In this document: in pieces, positions 13,155-16,656 of the stretch
Numbering within the stretch: position 1 is the stretch's first letter
Layout: each line of letters starts with the position of its first letter
NCBI GenBank assembly: GCA_905211615.1
Contig: CAJMBB010000028.1
Span: 1 to 16,656 of the forward strand
Direction: 5' to 3'
From: an uncultured Collinsella sp.
GTDB taxonomy: Bacteria; Actinomycetota; Coriobacteriia; Coriobacteriales; Coriobacteriaceae
DNA: 16,656 nt
The notes under the pieces: model-generated
Database searches by the model: none
The model's input: the letters and a program-made list of their open reading frames with translations, nothing else
Told to the model about the DNA's origin: nothing
Translations under genes and position numbers: made by a program

Positions 13155-13188
13155 AATAGCGTTAAACTATTCAATCACTGATTGATTG
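13155..13188. promoter_or_regulatory. Two abutting 17-bp palindromes before argR, candidate ARG-box pair
   Basis: AATAG-7-CTATT (13155-13171) and CAATCA-5-TGATTG (13172-13188) are perfect in their arms, 17 bp each and directly adjacent, ending 30 bp before the argR start. ArgR hexamers typically bind pairs of about 18-bp AT-rich palindromes, and argR is often autoregulated, so autorepression is a natural reading. Match to the E. coli ARG-box half-site (TGAAT/ATTCA) is limited to one ATTCA at 13169-13173, which spans the junction of the two dyads. The symmetry is seen; ArgR binding is inferred. Confidence 0.42.
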
Positions 13189-13218
13189 TCTCCGCCATCT
13201 TTTGGAGAGAGGGTTTGT

Positions 13219-13656
13219 ATGGCTAAAAAACGCAATGGGCGCCAGGATGCCATTAGAGATATTGTGCGCAATAAGGACGTCCGCACGCAGCGCGTGCTGG
13301 TCGATGAGCTCCGCGCTATGGGCTTTGATTGCACGCAGGCGACTGTCTCTCGCGATATTGCCGATATGGGGCTGCGTAAGCTCCCTGAGGGCATCTATGT
13401 TCTGGCAGAGGACCTGCACCTGCAGCGTATGGTTTCCGAGCTCGTAACGGGCGTTCTGCGTACCGATAATCTGGTTATGATCAAGGCTCAGCCTGGCACG
13501 GCTTCCGGCATCGCCGCCGCCGTTGATGCGGCAGAGTTGCCCGATGTGCTTGGCTCGCTTGCCGGCAACGATACGATTTTGGTCATTGCCCAGACGGCCG
13601 AGGACGGCGAGCGTCTCGAGGCGCTGATCAATAAGCTGAGCAATTCTCGCAAGTAG
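13219..13656 (+). CDS. argR: Arginine repressor ArgR
   Basis: ArgR is a hexameric, arginine-responsive regulator of arginine synthesis and breakdown genes. The 145-residue protein has the N-terminal winged helix with recognition segment TQATVSRDIADMGLRK (39-54). The C-terminal oligomerisation and arginine-binding domain contains GTASGIAAAVDAAE (93-106), with the aspartate expected to contact arginine, and GSLAGNDTILVI (112-123). The ATG follows GGAGAGAGG at seven bases or so; an in-frame TTG at 13186 would swallow that site and is rejected. No arginine genes lie in the window, so its targets are elsewhere. An intrinsic terminator follows. Confidence 0.95.
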   Translation: MAKKRNGRQDAIRDIVRNKDVRTQRVLVDELRAMGFDCTQATVSRDIADMGLRKLPEGIYVLAEDLHLQRMVSELVTGVLRTDNLVMIKAQPGTASGIAAAVDAAELPDVLGSLAGNDTILVIAQTAEDGERLEALINKLSNSRK

Positions 13657-13705
13657 GCGTGCGGGTCGTGCGCTCGGCACTGTGCGCGCTGACATCGTGG
13701 CTTGT

Positions 13706-13738
13706 AAGGGGTATCGACGTTGGTCGGTACCCCTTTTT
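13706..13738 (+). terminator. Rho-independent terminator of argR
   Basis: Bases 13706-13718 pair with 13723-13735 in a 13-bp stem with one U.G pair and a GTTG loop (outer arms AAGGGGTA and TACCCCTT), running into TTTTT at 13734-13738. It lies 49 bp after argR on the same strand. Confidence 0.93.
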
Positions 13739-13781
13739 GTTTGCCGGTATAAAGACCGCCCACCAGGTCGCTTCAAACTAA

Positions 13782-13820
13782 AAGGCCCCCGAGCAGTTCA
13801 ATAGGCTGCTCGGGGGCCTT
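13782..13820 (-). terminator. Rho-independent terminator of the class A PBP gene
   Basis: AAGGCCCCCGAGCAG (13782-13796) and CTGCTCGGGGGCCTT (13806-13820) form a perfect 15-bp stem with a 9-nt loop. Read on the - strand, the stem ends CCTTTTAG, giving a short T tract; on the + strand it ends CCTTGTTG. It lies 22 bp after the PBP stop and best serves that gene, though it may also catch read-through from argR. Confidence 0.9.
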
Positions 13821-13842
13821 GTTGCTTATGGCCGGATGATTT

Positions 13843-16044
13843 CTAGCCGACCGTATCGTCAGGCGTGGGCGAGGGGTCGGGAGTGGGCGTAGGCGTAGGC
13901 GTGCCGCCATCGCCGCCGGTCGAACCACCAGTGGAGCCGCCCGTCGAGCCACCGGTCGTACCGGTGCCGCCGGTGGTGTCGCCGCCCGTGGTCTCGGTGG
14001 TCGTGGTCGTCGTGGTAGTCGTTGTAGTGGTGGTTTCCTCTTCGTCCTCGTTCTCGTCCTTGTCCTTGTCGTCGTTCTCCGTCTTCTTGGTGTTGTTGGT
14101 GCCGTAGAACTTCCAGACGCTGTTGTTCTTGTAGGTGGGCGCCGTTCCGGTCGCAAACTCCTCGCGCTCGGTACCGGTCAGAACGGTGTTCATAAACCGC
14201 TTAAAGACAGGCAGGTTGGTGCTGTCGCCCAGCAGGTCTGTGCCGTATTTTTGGATGGGGATCTCGCCCGCGGAATAGCCGGTCCACAGGGCGCACGCCA
14301 GCTGCGGGGTATAGCCGCAGAACCACAGGTTGGTGGTGTTGTCGGTGGTGCCCGTTTTGCCGGCATAGGGCTGGTTGACGCTCAGGGCACCGGCAGCACC
14401 CGTACCGCCGCCCTGCATGACGCCGGACAGAACATCGGTGACCGCGGCGGCCTCGCCCTCGGTAAGCACCTGTGAGGGATTGTCCGTGTGCTGGTACAGC
14501 ACCGAACCGGTACGAGAGTCAATCTCGGTGATGGCGATCGGCTGGCGATAGTAGCCGCCGTTGGCAAACGTCGCGTAAGCGGCGGCCATCTCGAGCGGCG
14601 AGATCGAGCCGGTGCCGAGCGTCATGACGGGAACGTCCTCGATGTTGTCCTTGGCGGGATCGATGCCGAGCTTTTTGACGAGCGAGATGATCTTGCTGTT
14701 GCCGACGGCTTCCGCCACCTGGATGTAGCCGGTGTTGGAGGAGTATGCCGTCGCCTGCTTAAGCGTGATGTTGCCATAGCTATGGTTGGCGTAGTTTTGG
14801 ACCTCGGTCGTGGTGCCCTTGGCCTTGAGCGGCGAGTTGCAGTTGAGGGTGACGTTGGGGTTCATGCCGTTTTGGATGGCAGTTGCCAGCGTAAAGGCCT
14901 TAAAGGTGGAGCCGACGGGACGCTTGGCCGTGGCATGGTTTACGTGGTTCTCGTCGGCGTTGTAGTCGTAGCCACCCACCATGCACTTGATGTAGCCGGT
15001 CTTGGGGTCGACGACGACCATGCCCATGTCCAGGCCGTCGAGCGAGAGCGTGTCGAGCTGCTCGCGGACGGCATTCTCTGCCACCTGCTGCATCGTGGGG
15101 TCGATGGTGGTCTTGACGGTCAGGCCGCCCTTAAAGAGCACGTCGGTCGAGAACTCCTGCTCCAGCAGCTGCTTAACATAGGCGACAAAGTAGGGCTGCG
15201 AGTATACGTCGACGCCGCTGCCCGAAATCTCGGTCACGTTGAGGGTGATGGGCTCGGCCTGTGCGGCATCGTGTTCCTCCTGCGTGATGTGGCCCAGGCG
15301 CAACATGTTGTCGAGGACCTTGTTGCGACGGGACAGCGCCAGGTCGGGGTTGACCGTGGGGTCGTACTGCGAGGGCGAGTTGGGAAGGCCGATGAGCAGC
15401 GCGGCCTCGCTCAGGGTGAGGTCGGCGGCGCTCTTGGACAGGTAGGTCTCGGCTGCGGCCTCGATGCCGTAGGCGCCGTGGCCGTAATAGATGGTGTTGA
15501 GGTACATCATGAGGATCTCGTCTTTGGAGTACATGTCCTCCATCTTGACGGCGATGTAGGCCTCGCGCACCTTACGCTCGATGGTCGAGTCGAACTGCTC
15601 CTCCTGCAGGATGGTGTTGCGCACCAGCTGCTGCGTGATAGTCGAGGCGCCTTCGTGCCCGCCGCCGAGGGTTGCCACCGCAGCACGCGCGATACCCCAC
15701 AGGTCGATACCGCCGTGCTCGTAGAAGCGCTCGTCCTCGACGTCAACGGTGCCCTGCAGCACGTAGGGGGAGACCTCGTCCTTGGTGATGGACTTGCGGT
15801 TTTGCGTGTAGAAGCTCGCGATCTTGTTGCCGTTGCAGTCGACGATCTCGGTGGGCTCGCTCACCAGATACGCGTTGGCGTCGGTGTAGTCGGGCAGATC
15901 GGACAGCCAGCGGTTGACGTTGCCGACCATGCCGATGCCAAACGCCACGCCCGCAATCAGCAGAAAGCCCAAAAACGAGAGCAGGATTATGGGCAGAGCA
16001 TGCGTCTTTGAACGGCTGCGTCCCTGTCGTTGGCGAGGACCCAT
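13843..16044 (-). CDS. Class A penicillin-binding protein (transglycosylase/transpeptidase)
   Basis: This bifunctional enzyme polymerises and cross-links peptidoglycan outside the membrane. The 733-residue protein has a basic cytosolic N-terminus, one membrane anchor (about 18-42), then a GT51 domain with VEDERFYEHGG (catalytic E103), GASTITQQLVRN (132-143) and KDEILMMYLNTIYYG (174-188). The transpeptidase domain has STFK (S379 nucleophile, K382), SSN (435-437) and KTGT (563-566). From about 655 comes an acidic stretch, 13 threonines (671-683), Gly/Ser/Thr repeats (TGGS) and a TPTPTPTP end; no PASTA domain. The ATG preceded by GGAGGT at six bases is chosen over a start 41 codons upstream. It is convergent with argR. 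Confidence 0.96.
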   Translation of the reverse strand: MGPRQRQGRSRSKTHALPIILLSFLGFLLIAGVAFGIGMVGNVNRWLSDLPDYTDANAYLVSEPTEIVDCNGNKIASFYTQNRKSITKDEVSPYVLQGTVDVEDERFYEHGGIDLWGIARAAVATLGGGHEGASTITQQLVRNTILQEEQFDSTIERKVREAYIAVKMEDMYSKDEILMMYLNTIYYGHGAYGIEAAAETYLSKSAADLTLSEAALLIGLPNSPSQYDPTVNPDLALSRRNKVLDNMLRLGHITQEEHDAAQAEPITLNVTEISGSGVDVYSQPYFVAYVKQLLEQEFSTDVLFKGGLTVKTTIDPTMQQVAENAVREQLDTLSLDGLDMGMVVVDPKTGYIKCMVGGYDYNADENHVNHATAKRPVGSTFKAFTLATAIQNGMNPNVTLNCNSPLKAKGTTTEVQNYANHSYGNITLKQATAYSSNTGYIQVAEAVGNSKIISLVKKLGIDPAKDNIEDVPVMTLGTGSISPLEMAAAYATFANGGYYRQPIAITEIDSRTGSVLYQHTDNPSQVLTEGEAAAVTDVLSGVMQGGGTGAAGALSVNQPYAGKTGTTDNTTNLWFCGYTPQLACALWTGYSAGEIPIQKYGTDLLGDSTNLPVFKRFMNTVLTGTEREEFATGTAPTYKNNSVWKFYGTNNTKKTENDDKDKDENEDEEETTTTTTTTTTTTTETTGGDTTGGTGTTGGSTGGSTGGSTGGDGGTPTPTPTPDPSPTPDDTVG

Positions 16045-16071
16045 ATATTGACCTCCAGGTATGTCGTGCCG

Positions 16072-16089
16072 GACGGCGGATGTGCCGTC
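16072..16089 (-). other. Small hairpin in the PBP 5' leader
   Basis: GACGGC (16072-16077) and GCCGTC (16084-16089) form a perfect 6-bp stem with a 6-nt loop, about 28 bp upstream of the PBP start. It lies in the 162-bp divergent region between the PBP and the U32 gene, where I find no convincing promoter on either strand. Confidence 0.25.
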
Positions 16090-16206
16090 GGGGCAGGATG
16101 GACATAAGTTATTACACGATAAACCAAACGGGGCGCGTGAGGCCTCGTGTATGCTGGAAGACGGCATTTTTCAGAGTGAATGCATACCTTGGTAAGGAGT
16201 TTGCCG

Positions 16207-16656
16207 ATGGCGATTCGGGCGATGGGGCCGAGCGGACAATACGAGACTGGATTGGATGCTGCCGGTGCGGCGCTGCCCGAGCTGCTGGCGCCGGCGGGCG
16301 GACTCGACCAGATGCTTGCGGCCATCGCCGCGGGTGCCGATGCCATCTATGCGGGGTTGGGCGGCTTTAACGCCCGTGTGAGTGCCCATGGCTTTACGGA
16401 TGACGAGTTTGCGCGCGGCTGCGCCGTGGCGCATACCCATGGCGTGCGTGTGTACGTGACGCTCAACGTGTTCGTGTTTGACGATGAGCTTGCCGACGCG
16501 GTGGCGTTGGGGGCTCATGCACTGGAGCTGGGCGCCGATGCTCTGATTGTCGCCGATGCCGGGCTGGCTTGTGCACTGCGCGCGGCGATTCCCGGGGTCG
16601 AGATTCACCTGTCCACGCAGGCGGGCGTTCATAGCGAAGGCGCCGTGCGGCTTGCC
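16207..16656 (+). CDS. Peptidase U32 family protein, 3' end cut by window edge
   Basis: U32-family proteins include collagenase-like peptidases and tRNA/rRNA modification factors such as TrhP and RlhA of E. coli; which type this is cannot be told from the N-terminal part. The frame stays open through 150 codons to the window end. Family motifs are ELLAPAGG (25-32), AAGADAIYAGLGGFNAR (41-57), RVYVTLNVFVFDDEL (81-95), GADALIVADAGL (109-120) and VEIHLSTQAGVHS (131-143). The ATG is placed seven bases after AAGGAG. An in-frame ATG at 16180 lies upstream of that site and lacks its own. It is divergent from the PBP gene. Confidence 0.9.
   Translation, partial: MAIRAMGPSGQYETGLDAAGAALPELLAPAGGLDQMLAAIAAGADAIYAGLGGFNARVSAHGFTDDEFARGCAVAHTHGVRVYVTLNVFVFDDELADAVALGAHALELGADALIVADAGLACALRAAIPGVEIHLSTQAGVHSEGAVRLA

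Noticed and set aside
13865..14107. Val/Pro-rich open frame on the + strand, considered as a small secreted repeat protein
   Set aside because: It is the reverse reading of the low-complexity PBP tail, with no start signal.
14488..16011. 507-residue open frame on the + strand inside the PBP gene
   Set aside because: Antisense shadow of a gene whose transglycosylase and transpeptidase motifs are all intact; Val/Gly/Asp-rich product without recognisable domains.
1..16656. CRISPR arrays, tRNA or rRNA genes, insertion sequences, phage or defence genes
   Set aside because: Scanning both strands by eye gave no spaced direct repeats, no tRNA cloverleaf, and no transposase, integrase or defence protein among the credible reading frames.

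Overview
The window is about 60% GC and looks like part of an actinobacterial chromosome of the class Coriobacteriia, most likely Collinsella or a close relative. This rests on gene order, codon choice (Lys almost always AAG in the ribosomal genes), protein style (zinc-type S14, non-zinc S4, L17 with a Lys/Ala/Glu tail) and general resemblance to Collinsella proteins. It is an inference, as no database search was possible. Most of the window is core chromosome.

Layout: (1) 1-931, the 3' part of an XdhC/CoxI-family molybdoenzyme maturation gene. (2) 932-1242, a 311-bp non-coding stretch holding a 63-bp dyad repeat, a weak promoter candidate and a strongly foldable leader for rplE. (3) 1243-7484, the 3' part of the spc operon followed by adk and map: rplE, rpsN, rpsH, rplF, rplR, rpsE, rpmD, rplO, secY, adk, map, all on the + strand and tightly spaced. 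(4) 7485-10967, a probable promoter, infA, a structured 150-nt gap, then rpmJ, rpsM, rpsK, rpsD, rpoA and rplQ (alpha operon), closed by a textbook terminator. (5) 11060-13656, truA, an unassigned family-2-like glycosyltransferase and argR, with dyad operators upstream of argR and a terminator after it. (6) 13843-16044, a class A penicillin-binding protein on the - strand, convergent with argR and with its own terminator. (7) 16207 to the end, the 5' part of a peptidase U32-family gene, divergent from the PBP.

The genes of parts 3 and 4 supply ribosome assembly (L5, S14, S8, L6, L18, S5, L30, L15, L36, S13, S11, S4, L17), translation initiation (IF-1), protein export (SecY), adenylate balance (Adk), N-terminal Met removal (Map) and the RNA polymerase alpha subunit. 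They form one growth-linked expression block.

The most notable point is that rplE is not preceded by rplN-rplX, as it is in the usual spc order. XdhC and a dyad repeat lie there instead. A rearrangement of the S10-spc cluster and an assembly join at a dispersed repeat are both possible, and the structured leader before rplE bears on that choice. I found no tRNA, rRNA, CRISPR array, transposase, phage gene or defence system. I do not see an undescribed multi-gene system; the open leads are regulatory RNA/DNA structures and one glycosyltransferase of unknown role.
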